Virus record (IMG/VR): IMGVR_UViG_3300044701_003302
Coordinates: 1 to 27,825 of that record
Reading direction: 5' to 3' (one strand)
DNA: 27,825 nt
Origin: a virus
This document shows, piece after piece, positions 6,498-13,528 of this stretch (its first letter is position 1; each line of letters opens with the position of its first letter). Below the pieces are notes generated by a model. The model did no database searches, had not been told where the DNA came from, and saw nothing but the letters and a program-made list of their open reading frames with translations. The translations under genes were made by a program, and so were the position numbers.

Positions 6498-8732
6498 ATG
6501 AGCACATCGAGCCACTCTGCCTTAGAAGGAATGCTCAAAGCTGTTGTGAACCGTGAATCCACGGGCTCAGCAGACACGATGCTCATCAATGCCCACTTAT
6601 CCCAAATGAAAATGTTTGGGATTAGGCAAGGTGTTGAATTCTATCCAAATCAAGATAACTTTGGTACGCAACGTTTTGATTTCATTCAACAAGTTATAAA
6701 GTTCAACAAACTTGATGCGCGTTTAGATTCTATTTGGGATAGGTTCCTTGCTTATGGCAAAGGACTTTTTTACATTCGTCCAACAAAGAAAACCTATCGT
6801 TTGTATTGGTTTGATAAAGATGCTTACCGTACTTACTATTCTCCAGATGGTGATTTAGAAGAAGTCATCATTATCTACGCTTACAAAGTTCGGTCATCTC
6901 GTGGTTTTGGTGGCGTTGGTTTGGTAACTGATAAACGCTATATGCGTTTGCGGATTACTCCAACTGAGATTGAAGAACTTCACAGCGAACAGGAATTAAA
7001 CTTTGAATCTGTTGAATCAAGTTTTAATTTTCAAGGAAATAAAACTGTTGAGAATACCTTAGGTTTTATTCCTTGTGTTGAAGTTTTAAATAATCCAGAT
7101 GCCTTTGGTACTGATGGAAGTGGTGAGTTTGAATGGCTTTCTAATCAGATCATTGCTCATGATGAGATGGTTAAAAACATCAGAGCAAACCTTTCATTCT
7201 TTGGTAACCCAACCTTACTGTCCTCTCGTCCAAAGCACGACATTGTAGAAACTGCAAAAGACGGTGCAGTACAAAGGCCAAGCATTGCAAGTCAATCTGG
7301 TTTCCAATCGGACTTTGCTTTATCAAGTTCAACCTATAAACAAGATCCGGTAGATCGTCAGCCCTCTGGATACATTGGACTACCTGGTGGAGGTCTGCGT
7401 GTACCACGTGTAATTGCAAACCTGGAGCCAACAGATCGTGTTGGTTTTATTACACCAAATGCAATCAGTACTGACCAAGCTCGCTACGTGGCTGAGCTGC
7501 GTTCTGAAATCCGCCTTGCGTTAGGTGGTATTGATGATCTTTCGATTACAAACGTTAGTGCTACTGAAATCAAATCAGCGTATGGCCGTGTCAGTGCAAC
7601 TGCAAAGAAAAAGTGTTTACAACTTTATAACTATGGCATTTGCCGCTGCTTTGAGCTGATGATTTACCAGGAAGAACAGCTCTTCCGTAAATCACTTGCA
7701 GTTGCATCAGGATTGACATACCCAGTGTTGCCAGAAAATCCTGATGAAGAAGCACTGGAAAAACACCGCAAAGCAAAAGAAAAGTATGAGAAAGGTTTAG
7801 ATAAAGCTTTAACCAAAGCTTTTGAAACCAAAGATATACCCCCTGGCGTCATTGGTTTAGCGCCAGATGGTGATCGCAGTGTGCTTTGGCGCTGGATGGG
7901 TCCTGTTTATGAGGACACTGCCCAGGACAAAGTTAATCAATCTATCTTCACTCGTAACCTACAAGAATTGGGTGTTGATAGTATTGAGGCACTTAAGTAC
8001 TTGTTCCCATCTAAAACAGATGACGAGGTTGCAGAAATGCTATCTGGTTATCCATTCCGGATGGTTGGCCAAGTACAAAGAGCGTATTCTGCGTTCCTTG
8101 ATCTCATTAATCAAGAGATGCGGACACCTCATCCCCAGCGTCCAGATCTACCCCTGGCAGCTGACCCGCGTCTTGATTTGACGCCATTCCTTTACAGAAC
8201 ACTCGAAAGTCTCCAGAAAGAGGTAACTTATGCAGGCCGATACCGCAGCGCCGATCCAATCGGCACCCCAACAGTATTCGACCCCGCCGACCAGCTACGC
8301 GGCTCCAGTAGCGCAGCAGACGGCGGCACAAGCTCCAGTAGCAACGACAAGTCAATGGGTGGCGCCGTATCAAACAGCGCAGGCTCCGGCCCCGCAGATG
8401 CAGGCGCAGATCTCGGCAGCACCATACGCCCCTATCCAGTCGTACCCGCAAGCCCAACCTTCAGCGGAGAACCCGTACAAGGAGGCATTCAACCGGGTGG
8501 TGTCGCTCCTGAGTTCACCAGTTCAATTCCCGTTCCAGGGTCAACAATCCAACGGGACATCGGGAATCGATCCAAGCAGCTTCAGTTCCCAACAGAGTTT
8601 GGGGTACAGCAACAGTTCGGTAGCCCCGACCTATCCGTCCAGCCAGGGTTACTCGCCCAGCTATTCCCCAACATCGCAGGAAATAACAACACAACAACTT
8701 CTGGCAAACGGAGTAAGTCCGGAAAGTCTTGA
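6498..8732 (+). CDS. Portal protein
   Basis: Portals form the dodecameric ring at one capsid vertex through which DNA passes. This 744-residue protein sits between the terminase and the scaffold/capsid genes. Early residues include a helical and mixed region (RFDFIQQVIKFNKLDARLDSI is split by no motif), then strands with aromatic residues (LYWFDKDAYRTYYSPDGDL), typical of portal clip/wing cores. Residues 345-420 contain long helices (ATAKKKCLQLYNYGICRCFE) likely to be stem and crown. From about residue 578 the chain becomes Ser/Gly/Pro-rich and disordered; this is the part overlapping the next gene in another frame. No Shine-Dalgarno is visible before the ATG. The assignment is from order, length and general sequence character. 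Confidence 0.75.
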   Translation: MSTSSHSALEGMLKAVVNRESTGSADTMLINAHLSQMKMFGIRQGVEFYPNQDNFGTQRFDFIQQVIKFNKLDARLDSIWDRFLAYGKGLFYIRPTKKTYRLYWFDKDAYRTYYSPDGDLEEVIIIYAYKVRSSRGFGGVGLVTDKRYMRLRITPTEIEELHSEQELNFESVESSFNFQGNKTVENTLGFIPCVEVLNNPDAFGTDGSGEFEWLSNQIIAHDEMVKNIRANLSFFGNPTLLSSRPKHDIVETAKDGAVQRPSIASQSGFQSDFALSSSTYKQDPVDRQPSGYIGLPGGGLRVPRVIANLEPTDRVGFITPNAISTDQARYVAELRSEIRLALGGIDDLSITNVSATEIKSAYGRVSATAKKKCLQLYNYGICRCFELMIYQEEQLFRKSLAVASGLTYPVLPENPDEEALEKHRKAKEKYEKGLDKALTKAFETKDIPPGVIGLAPDGDRSVLWRWMGPVYEDTAQDKVNQSIFTRNLQELGVDSIEALKYLFPSKTDDEVAEMLSGYPFRMVGQVQRAYSAFLDLINQEMRTPHPQRPDLPLAADPRLDLTPFLYRTLESLQKEVTYAGRYRSADPIGTPTVFDPADQLRGSSSAADGGTSSSSNDKSMGGAVSNSAGSGPADAGADLGSTIRPYPVVPASPTFSGEPVQGGIQPGGVAPEFTSSIPVPGSTIQRDIGNRSKQLQFPTEFGVQQQFGSPDLSVQPGLLAQLFPNIAGNNNTTTSGKRSKSGKS

Positions 8733-9222
8733 AGTTATTGACCACTTCGGTGCTGATGCACCTGCTGTGCTTAATAACTATGCTTGCACAGTTGAAGACG
8801 CACTGATCTCTCGTTATCAACAGTTAACTGAAGCTGTTGAGTTGCTTGAAGAACTGGCAAAAGAACATCAAGCATACGAAGCAATCCTCACTGATCCTGA
8901 CATCCTGGCTGATTATACTTGCCAGTTCTTTGGTCCTGAAGGTCCTTATCCTGTTGAGGATCAAGGCTACCAACAAGGTTATGAGCAAGGTTATGAACAA
9001 CCTTACGATCAAAACACTTACTATCAAGAACAGTACGATCAACAGCCAGAGCGTGCAGCAATGCCTGTTCCACCTAACCCACAGTTAGATATGGATGCTC
9101 GTGGCTTCTGGGATAATTTTGGAACGGTTGCTGACCGTGATCCCTCCAATGCCTGGCGCTATCTGTCGCAAGCACAACGTAATCCTAGTGTCTTCCGTCA
9201 GAAACTTTTAGTGATGGAATGA
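8230..9222 (+). CDS. Scaffold-like protein overlapping the portal gene out of frame
   Basis: The protein has 330 residues. Its first 167 codons lie within the portal gene in the +1 frame; the rest is unique. A good AGAGGT five bases before the ATG supports real initiation. Residues 1-165 are Ala/Pro/Gln/Ser-rich and disordered. Residues about 170-240 are acidic and helical (AVELLEELAKEHQAYEAI, then ADYTCQFFGPEGPYPVED). A Tyr/Gln-rich stretch with GYEQ repeats follows, then a compact end (FWDNFGTVADRDPSNAWRYL, FRQKLLVME). Acidic helices, disorder and a position between portal and capsid fit a scaffolding protein that shapes the prohead and then leaves. A strong terminator follows. Another assembly factor cannot be excluded. 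Confidence 0.65.
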   Translation: MQADTAAPIQSAPQQYSTPPTSYAAPVAQQTAAQAPVATTSQWVAPYQTAQAPAPQMQAQISAAPYAPIQSYPQAQPSAENPYKEAFNRVVSLLSSPVQFPFQGQQSNGTSGIDPSSFSSQQSLGYSNSSVAPTYPSSQGYSPSYSPTSQEITTQQLLANGVSPESLEVIDHFGADAPAVLNNYACTVEDALISRYQQLTEAVELLEELAKEHQAYEAILTDPDILADYTCQFFGPEGPYPVEDQGYQQGYEQGYEQPYDQNTYYQEQYDQQPERAAMPVPPNPQLDMDARGFWDNFGTVADRDPSNAWRYLSQAQRNPSVFRQKLLVME

Positions 9223-9240
9223 TCTTTTAAAACAAGTAAG

Positions 9241-9250
9241 TTTAGAATAA
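9241..9250 (+). promoter_or_regulatory. Promoter-like TTTAGAATAA overlapping a terminator
   Basis: The ten bases are identical to 21012-21021 and to the reverse complement of 20991-21000. The motif overlaps the left arm of the terminator, so a transcript starting here would lack that arm and escape termination. The distance to the next ATG (47) is longer than at the other sites. Confidence 0.35.
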
Positions 9251-9276
9251 GGGGTAGTAACAACTGCCCCTTTTTT
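9249..9276 (+). terminator. Intrinsic (Rho-independent) terminator
   Basis: AAGGGGTAGT (9249-9258) pairs with ACTGCCCCTT (9263-9272) around an AACA loop: ten pairs with one T-G wobble. The right arm runs into six T residues (9271-9276). It ends the packaging/portal/scaffold unit. Confidence 0.85.
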
Positions 9277-9289
9277 ATTTATAACTAAT

Positions 9290-10003
9290 ATGGCAATGCT
9301 TCCCCAGTCAGCACGTACAGCAGCTGCTTATCTTGGCGGTGGCGTTGCACGTGGGATTGAACAACAAGGTAAACGAGTCGGTGGACTAGCTGCAGGTTTG
9401 GCAGGAAGTGTTGGTAGTGCTGGCCAACAAATTCAAAGTGTTGGTCAAAAAGTTGGAATGTTAGGAGCTAAAGAAGTAGCACTCGGAGCAGCTGGTGCAC
9501 AAGCAATGAAAGGTTTAGCTCAAAATCCACTTGCAGCTAGAGTCGGTAATTTTCTAGAATCTGTTGGTGGTGGTGTCAGTAATTTAGGAACAGGAGCTGG
9601 AGAAGCGGCTACTGGAGTCGGACAATCGATGCAACAATTTGGTAGTAATGTTGCAAGTAATGCAGTTGGATCAATGAAAAAACGTGATCTTGGCCTTGCA
9701 ACTGTAGGTGTTGGTCTTACCGGCGCTTTTGTTGGTGGCATGGGTGCTAATGCTGGTGTTAATCAGCTGATGGGTTATTACCAATCTGATCCACGTACTC
9801 GTGTTGCAAATGAACCACCTGAAGTTCGTGGCAATAAGATGCCTTCGGATTTACAGCAAAGTTATTTAAATCTTGCAGTACCTGGATCTCCACTTGGTCA
9901 GATGAATTATATGCAAACACCTAATATTAAAGAAGCGCAAATGCGGCAACGTTTATTGCGTGCTGCAATGGGTCCTGAATTTGTTGAGCCCGAGAACTCT
10001 TAA
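9290..10003 (+). CDS. Gly/Ala-rich internal virion protein candidate
   Basis: The protein has 237 residues. Residues 1-130 are Gly/Ala/Val/Gln-rich with amphipathic repeat character (GKRVGGLAAGLAGSVGSAGQ, QQIQSVGQKVGMLGAKEV). Residues about 135-155 form a clear hydrophobic segment (LGLATVGVGLTGAFVGGMGA). The last 80 are polar, with MRQRLLRAAMGPEFVEPENS at the end. Composition is like the genes at 788 and 1343, so it may be another member of an ejection set, here placed between scaffold and capsid. No enzyme motif is seen. It begins a new unit after the terminator, and the next two genes follow within three bases and by overlap, suggesting a three-gene operon. Confidence 0.65.
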   Translation: MAMLPQSARTAAAYLGGGVARGIEQQGKRVGGLAAGLAGSVGSAGQQIQSVGQKVGMLGAKEVALGAAGAQAMKGLAQNPLAARVGNFLESVGGGVSNLGTGAGEAATGVGQSMQQFGSNVASNAVGSMKKRDLGLATVGVGLTGAFVGGMGANAGVNQLMGYYQSDPRTRVANEPPEVRGNKMPSDLQQSYLNLAVPGSPLGQMNYMQTPNIKEAQMRQRLLRAAMGPEFVEPENS

Positions 10004-10006
10004 ACT

Positions 10007-10210
10007 ATGGATAAGAAAAAGAAAGCAAAAGAAAATTTAAAATCTTTTGCTATGCAAATTTTTCCAGAGTTAGGTCCAGAAGTTAGCACAATGCAACCAA
10101 TGGATTACAATCCGTATGAGAGGATTGGTCCAATGCCAGCGGGAGAATATAGCATGTGGAATCGCTCTGGTTATAGCAATCCTGCAGAACTAATGGAGTC
10201 TGCAGAGTAA
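10007..10210 (+). CDS. Small Lys-rich to acidic protein, unknown
   Basis: The protein has 67 residues. The first 13 are very basic (MDKKKKAKENLK), the rest is neutral to acidic with Met, Pro, Tyr and Glu (MDYNPYERIGPMPAGEYSMW). No domain is recognised. It starts three bases after the preceding stop and its TAA overlaps the next ATG by one base, so it is translated in a coupled series. The position in the pre-capsid operon suggests an assembly or internal protein. Nothing further can be said. Confidence 0.55.
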   Translation: MDKKKKAKENLKSFAMQIFPELGPEVSTMQPMDYNPYERIGPMPAGEYSMWNRSGYSNPAELMESAE

Positions 10211-10893
10211 TGGATGCTGCTTTAAAAACTGTTCTTGGCGGAAGCGTAGCACTTGCTGGTGCTGTTGGTTTAAAAGACTTACGTCTCCGTGCCGTTCAAC
10301 AATACCAACAGCAAGGTATGAAGGAAACTGGCAGCGGTATTCTTGGCTCTGGGATGGATCGAATTATTAATAAATATGCAGAACAAACTGGAGAAAAACC
10401 AAATATTTTTGTTAATACAAATCCCACAGGTGCAAGCTACTCGGCCCCAGGAAAAGTTTCTTTAAATTTAGAAAAAGCAAGTAAGTTTACACTAGGGCAT
10501 GAACTAGGTCATCAAAGTATTGATGTTGGTGGCGGCATCCCTGGCTATATTCAACGTAATCTTTACAACGGGTTAAATCCAAACGTTGTTGGACTTGCAA
10601 CAATTGGTGCTAGTGCGTTAGCCCCCTCCACCAGGCGTGCAACTGGTCTTGCACTGGCGATGAATTATTTAAATAACAGCGGGCGTATCTTCTCAGAAAT
10701 AGAAGCAACTCGCCGTGGCACAAACCTTTTAAATCAAGCAGGTGTTCCTGTTTCCAATAAGCCTGGCTTCTACCAAGTTGCTGGCTATGCGTTGACTCCT
10801 GCGGTAACAGCATTAGCTGGTGTCGGTGCTGGACGTTTACTTAGGGCATTTGCAGATAACGTTCGAACATCGCAGGCTGCTCAAGCTATTTGA
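10210..10893 (+). CDS. HEXXH zinc metallopeptidase candidate, membrane-associated
   Basis: The protein has 227 residues. It carries a complete zinc-protease signature: H97-E98-L99-G100-H101 in TLGHELGHQSID and a downstream SEIEATRRG in which E163 fits the third ligand. That spacing and the E-x-x-A-[DST]-RR form resemble M48 (Ste24/HtpX, ExxAD) and YugP-type Zn_peptidase_2 proteins. Before the motif lies a strand-like ASYSAPGKVSLNLEKASK. Hydrophobic segments lie at residues about 7-20, 125-150 and 190-208, as in membrane-embedded members of that group. It is the last gene before the capsid promoter. A prohead maturation role is suggested by position only; ejected envelope-acting protease is the main alternative. 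Not verified by profile search. Confidence 0.65.
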   Translation: MDAALKTVLGGSVALAGAVGLKDLRLRAVQQYQQQGMKETGSGILGSGMDRIINKYAEQTGEKPNIFVNTNPTGASYSAPGKVSLNLEKASKFTLGHELGHQSIDVGGGIPGYIQRNLYNGLNPNVVGLATIGASALAPSTRRATGLALAMNYLNNSGRIFSEIEATRRGTNLLNQAGVPVSNKPGFYQVAGYALTPAVTALAGVGAGRLLRAFADNVRTSQAAQAI

Positions 10894-10928
10894 TTTTTAA
10901 TTTATTATTAATAGCAATAAGTAAGTGT

Positions 10929-10937
10929 TGCTATAAT
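10929..10937 (+). promoter_or_regulatory. Extended -10 promoter before the capsid gene
   Basis: TGCTATAAT is a perfect extended -10 (TGnTATAAT). No good -35 is present at 16-18 bases upstream, as is common with extended -10 promoters. It lies about 110 bases before the capsid start and would give a leader of about 100 bases, much longer than elsewhere in the window. Confidence 0.6.
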
Positions 10938-10947
10938 TTTATCAATG

Positions 10948-11039
10948 GGACTAAAGTTCCAGAGGCAAAATCGGATTTAGTCCGATGATCCATGGATCTT
11001 TAGGGTCCTGGTTTCAGCTACACCTTACGCTGAAGAACC
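10948..11039 (+). promoter_or_regulatory. Structured 5' leader of the capsid gene
   Basis: GGACTAAA (10948-10955) can pair with TTTAGTCC (10976-10983). The hairpin ATCGGA/TCCGAT (10970-10975 with 10981-10986) uses the same bases, so only one can form. A 12-base palindrome GATCCATGGATC follows (10987-10998). A last stem pairs GGTT+TCAGC (11010-11018) with GCTGA+AACC (11029-11033, 11036-11039) and ends three bases before the ATG. This suggests leader-level control or mRNA stabilisation; it is not a tRNA. Confidence 0.5.
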
Positions 11040-11042
11040 AAC

Positions 11043-12185
11043 ATGTTTATTGATAACGACTTTCCCAAGCTGTTGGGTGCGGAGCTGTACCGTCCCCATC
11101 CAGCTTATATCGTGGAGATGGCTTGCGAGCCTGTAGTTGTCCACGACTTCACCAAACAGCCGGGTCAAACCGTTCAACTTGACCGTTATCGTTTCTGGGG
11201 TAATCCTGGTACGAAGACCAACCGTGAGCGTACCCAGGATCAAACCATTGGTACTGCTAACAGCCGGTCGATTGTCAAGGACAAAGTGCTGGTGTCTCTC
11301 CGCGAGTACACCGGTCCTGCTGACCCGAACAACCCTAACCTCCCGAGCACCTTCAAGATTGCTCGTGAGACCCTGATGACTGCTCAGCGTCTGCTGCTGG
11401 ACACCGGGAACCTTAACATGTTCCACCAGTCCATCGGTTCGCTGACTCTCCTGGACGACTATCGCCGCTGGCGTGATCGTGTGTTCCTGGACGAGATGTT
11501 CAAATCTGAGTCTCGCGGTCAGTCCTCGGACACCCAGGGTGGTTACTACTATCCGAATAACAAAGCAAAGACTGGTTCTACCACTCTGACTGCTTATACC
11601 GCTACTGAGTATGCGTCTGAGCGTTACAAGTTTAACGTTAAGACTGACCTTCTTGAAGTGGTGAAGAGCCTCCGCAAGCGCAACACCCCTGTGTTTGCTG
11701 ATGGTTACTACCGTTGTATTGCTGATCCTTCCTTCATGAAGGACCTGCGTTCTGATCAGGGCTTCCGTGAAGTGGCTCGTTATCCTGGTTTTGCACCTGG
11801 TAACCCACTGATGAGCGGCATGAACCCTAACGCTGCTATCTACGGTGGTGGTCAGTATGGTCAGGCTCAGTTTGTTGGTGGCGAACCCACCATGCCTTCT
11901 GGCTTTGTGTTTGAAGGTGTGCGTTTCTTCGAATCCACTAACTTCCCCTCTAAGTCCATTACCGTTGACATTGGCGATGGTGCTGGCGCTGTTTCCCACG
12001 ACACTCCTCCTGCTCTGTTCTTCGGTCCTCAGGCCGTTGGTGTAGGTATTGGTGGTCCTAATGCTCAGGTCCTCATCAACAACAATGATGACTTCAGCCG
12101 CTTTATCATCCTGATTTGGCAGCTGTACGCTGGCTTTGCCAACCTGAATAAGGACTTCATTACCACTGCTTTCACCATCGTTTGA
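11043..12185 (+). CDS. Major capsid protein, N4gp56-like (HK97 fold)
   Basis: The protein has 380 residues and builds the icosahedral shell. Its order after portal and scaffold, strong promoter, long leader, and codons ending in C or G unlike most neighbours all point to the most abundant virion protein. The region GYYRCIADPSFMKDLR (221-236) followed by FREVARY matches the N4gp56-type capsid pattern (a strand, His/Asp-Pro turn and D-L-R). The front (PAYIVEMACEPVVVHDF, then TVQLDRYRFWG) is also typical. A long antisense frame over most of the gene is a codon-bias shadow. The ATG has only a weak purine stretch (GAAG) nearby, next to a hairpin. Family named from memory of pattern. Confidence 0.82.
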   Translation: MFIDNDFPKLLGAELYRPHPAYIVEMACEPVVVHDFTKQPGQTVQLDRYRFWGNPGTKTNRERTQDQTIGTANSRSIVKDKVLVSLREYTGPADPNNPNLPSTFKIARETLMTAQRLLLDTGNLNMFHQSIGSLTLLDDYRRWRDRVFLDEMFKSESRGQSSDTQGGYYYPNNKAKTGSTTLTAYTATEYASERYKFNVKTDLLEVVKSLRKRNTPVFADGYYRCIADPSFMKDLRSDQGFREVARYPGFAPGNPLMSGMNPNAAIYGGGQYGQAQFVGGEPTMPSGFVFEGVRFFESTNFPSKSITVDIGDGAGAVSHDTPPALFFGPQAVGVGIGGPNAQVLINNNDDFSRFIILIWQLYAGFANLNKDFITTAFTIV

Positions 12186-12188
12186 GGA

Positions 12189-12206
12189 AGGAGGTAATTA
12201 ACAATG
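12189..12206 (+). promoter_or_regulatory. Strong Shine-Dalgarno for the decoration gene
   Basis: AAGGAGGT lies eight bases before ATG 12204, in the 18-base gap after the capsid stop. It is the best ribosome binding site in the window and predicts high, independent initiation from the capsid transcript. Confidence 0.75.
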
Positions 12207-13022
12207 GCTGCTTACAAAGAAGAAGCCGGTGCAATTCTCCAGCCCGGTAATCAAATCAACCGTCTTTCCTCCTATAACACCGAAGGTGTTTATGGTTGGC
12301 CTGGTGTTGAAGCTTTTGAGCTGATCGGCTACGTCAAAATTGACAACGTCGCTGCTGATAAAGCAAACTTCAAGAGCTTTGATATTGTTGTCCCTTCTCC
12401 TGATCGTCGTCCTGATGATCGGGTGCGTGACAACCGTACCTCTCTTGTTGTGCAGGCTAGCTCTGATCGTCCTGCTTACATCTATGGCGCTTCTATCGCC
12501 ATTGGTCAGGACATTCCAGCTGGTGGCCTTGCGGGCTTCCCTGCTAGCCCTGTAACTGCTGACATTGGTGGTACCTCCACCGAAGGTCTGCTTCTTGGTC
12601 CTAACAATGCTGGTGCTCCTTTTGGCGTGCCTTCGACTCAAGCCAATGGTCTTGCTGCTGCTAGCTCTATCGTGAGTGCTACCAGCTCGCTGTTTGCTCA
12701 GGGTCTGAGCGACACCACCGTTGGTGATCTGCCCTTCTGGACCAGTGTGACCACCGCTGGCATCGTGGCTGCTGATGCTGCCAACTCGATGTTCTACAAG
12801 GTCACTGCTGACACCACCTTCAAGGTGTTCAACGTGAACGGTGTTACCTCCACGACTGTGGATGGTGACGGTGTGTTCATTAGTCAGACTGCTAAAGATG
12901 CTGGTCTCGCTGGCTACATCCTGTGCCGCGTGAACTACTTGCGTCCTGCTAAGTCTGTTGTTTGGGAAGACATCAACGAGATGATCGACTTTGCTTCCCA
13001 GATCGGTGGTACCGATAGCTGA
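12204..13022 (+). CDS. Probable capsid decoration / minor capsid protein
   Basis: The protein has 272 residues, is directly downstream of the capsid gene on the same transcript, and shares its C-ending codon preference, so it is probably made in similar amounts. It begins MAAYKEEAGAILQPGNQINR, then a strand-rich domain (EAFELIGYVKIDNVAADK, ASSDRPAYIYGASIAIGQDI), an Ala/Ser/Thr/Gly-rich middle, and ends with VNYLRPAKSVVWEDINEMID. Such beta-rich proteins after the capsid gene usually cement the shell. I do not recognise a named family. A stem-loop covers the stop codon. An antisense frame across the first half is a shadow. Confidence 0.65.
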   Translation: MAAYKEEAGAILQPGNQINRLSSYNTEGVYGWPGVEAFELIGYVKIDNVAADKANFKSFDIVVPSPDRRPDDRVRDNRTSLVVQASSDRPAYIYGASIAIGQDIPAGGLAGFPASPVTADIGGTSTEGLLLGPNNAGAPFGVPSTQANGLAAASSIVSATSSLFAQGLSDTTVGDLPFWTSVTTAGIVAADAANSMFYKVTADTTFKVFNVNGVTSTTVDGDGVFISQTAKDAGLAGYILCRVNYLRPAKSVVWEDINEMIDFASQIGGTDS

Positions 13023-13036
13023 TCTATTGATCAGTT
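13017..13036 (+). other. Stem-loop over the decoration-gene stop codon
   Basis: AGCTGATC (13017-13024) pairs with GATCAGTT (13029-13036) around TATT, including one G-T wobble. The stop TGA is within the left arm. No T run follows, so it is not a typical terminator; it could protect the 3' end of the capsid mRNA. Confidence 0.45.
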
Positions 13037-13055
13037 AAGTTGAGGTTGGTATTGT
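13027..13055 (+). promoter_or_regulatory. Promoter candidate TTGATC-17-TATTGT
   Basis: TTGATC (13027-13032) and TATTGT (13050-13055) are separated by 17 bases. The -10 lies 29 bases before ATG 13079. It is the only one of the spaced hexamers here with a recognisable -35. Confidence 0.45.
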
Positions 13056-13078
13056 ATTGGTAGTTGTCATTTCCTTGA

Positions 13079-13519
13079 ATGCTCTACCAATACAAACCAA
13101 CTGGTCAACTTGTCGAGATGATTTCGCACCATGGCGATGGCGTCATGATGTGTGTTGATTCTCAAGATGAAGTTCTTTACATTGATCGTGATGATCTTGT
13201 ACCTCATCTTGCTGCAACCAACGAAAAGGATCGAACAGAAGAACGTCTTACTGAAAAGCTAAAAGAAGAAGGCGTTAATCCTCCGATTCCAACTAAGAAA
13301 GAAACTTTTCCTCTTGATACTCGCATCAATATTAATACTGCGAGTGCACGTCAGATTGCTGACCACCTCCCTGGCGTAGGCTTAAAAACCGCACGAGACA
13401 TTAAAGATTTACAAACTTCAATGCCCGGTGAGAAGTTTACCCGTTTAGATCAACTTAAATCTATTAAGCGTGTTGATTGGGACGAAATCATTAAAGAAAA
13501 TCTTATTCGAGTTGAGTAA
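13079..13519 (+). CDS. ComEA-like helix-hairpin-helix protein in the head-completion position
   Basis: The protein has 146 residues. Residues 1-43 are strand-rich (YKPTGQLVEMISHHGDG, VLYIDRDDLVPH), perhaps a small SH3-like barrel. A charged linker follows (EKDRTEERLTEKLKEEG). Residues 81-140 match the ComEA-type tandem helix-hairpin-helix: INTAS (85-89), then LPGVGLKTARDI (97-108) with the GxG hairpin, then FTRLDQLKSIKRVDWDEI. HhH domains bind DNA backbone without sequence preference. Placed after the capsid genes, it may contact packaged DNA at the portal, as a head-completion protein or plug; that is inference. The HhH call itself is clear. Confidence 0.75.
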   Translation: MLYQYKPTGQLVEMISHHGDGVMMCVDSQDEVLYIDRDDLVPHLAATNEKDRTEERLTEKLKEEGVNPPIPTKKETFPLDTRININTASARQIADHLPGVGLKTARDIKDLQTSMPGEKFTRLDQLKSIKRVDWDEIIKENLIRVE

Positions 13520-13528
13520 TAGAGGTTA

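Noticed and set aside
8230-8732. Programmed frameshift joining portal and scaffold
   Set aside because: No slippery heptamer was spotted at the junction, and the second frame has its own Shine-Dalgarno and ATG.
10956-11040. tRNA-like gene in the capsid leader (GGTTTCA and terminal CCA)
   Set aside because: No acceptor stem or proper T loop (GTTCRA) can be formed; the stems seen are simple hairpins.
11025-11999. A 324-codon minus-strand frame across the capsid gene
   Set aside because: Its composition is that of an antisense shadow of a codon-biased gene; no sensible domains, no promoter, and the plus-strand capsid call is strong.
12198-12641. A 147-codon minus-strand frame over the decoration gene
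   Set aside because: Antisense shadow; the plus gene has a strong Shine-Dalgarno and coherent protein.
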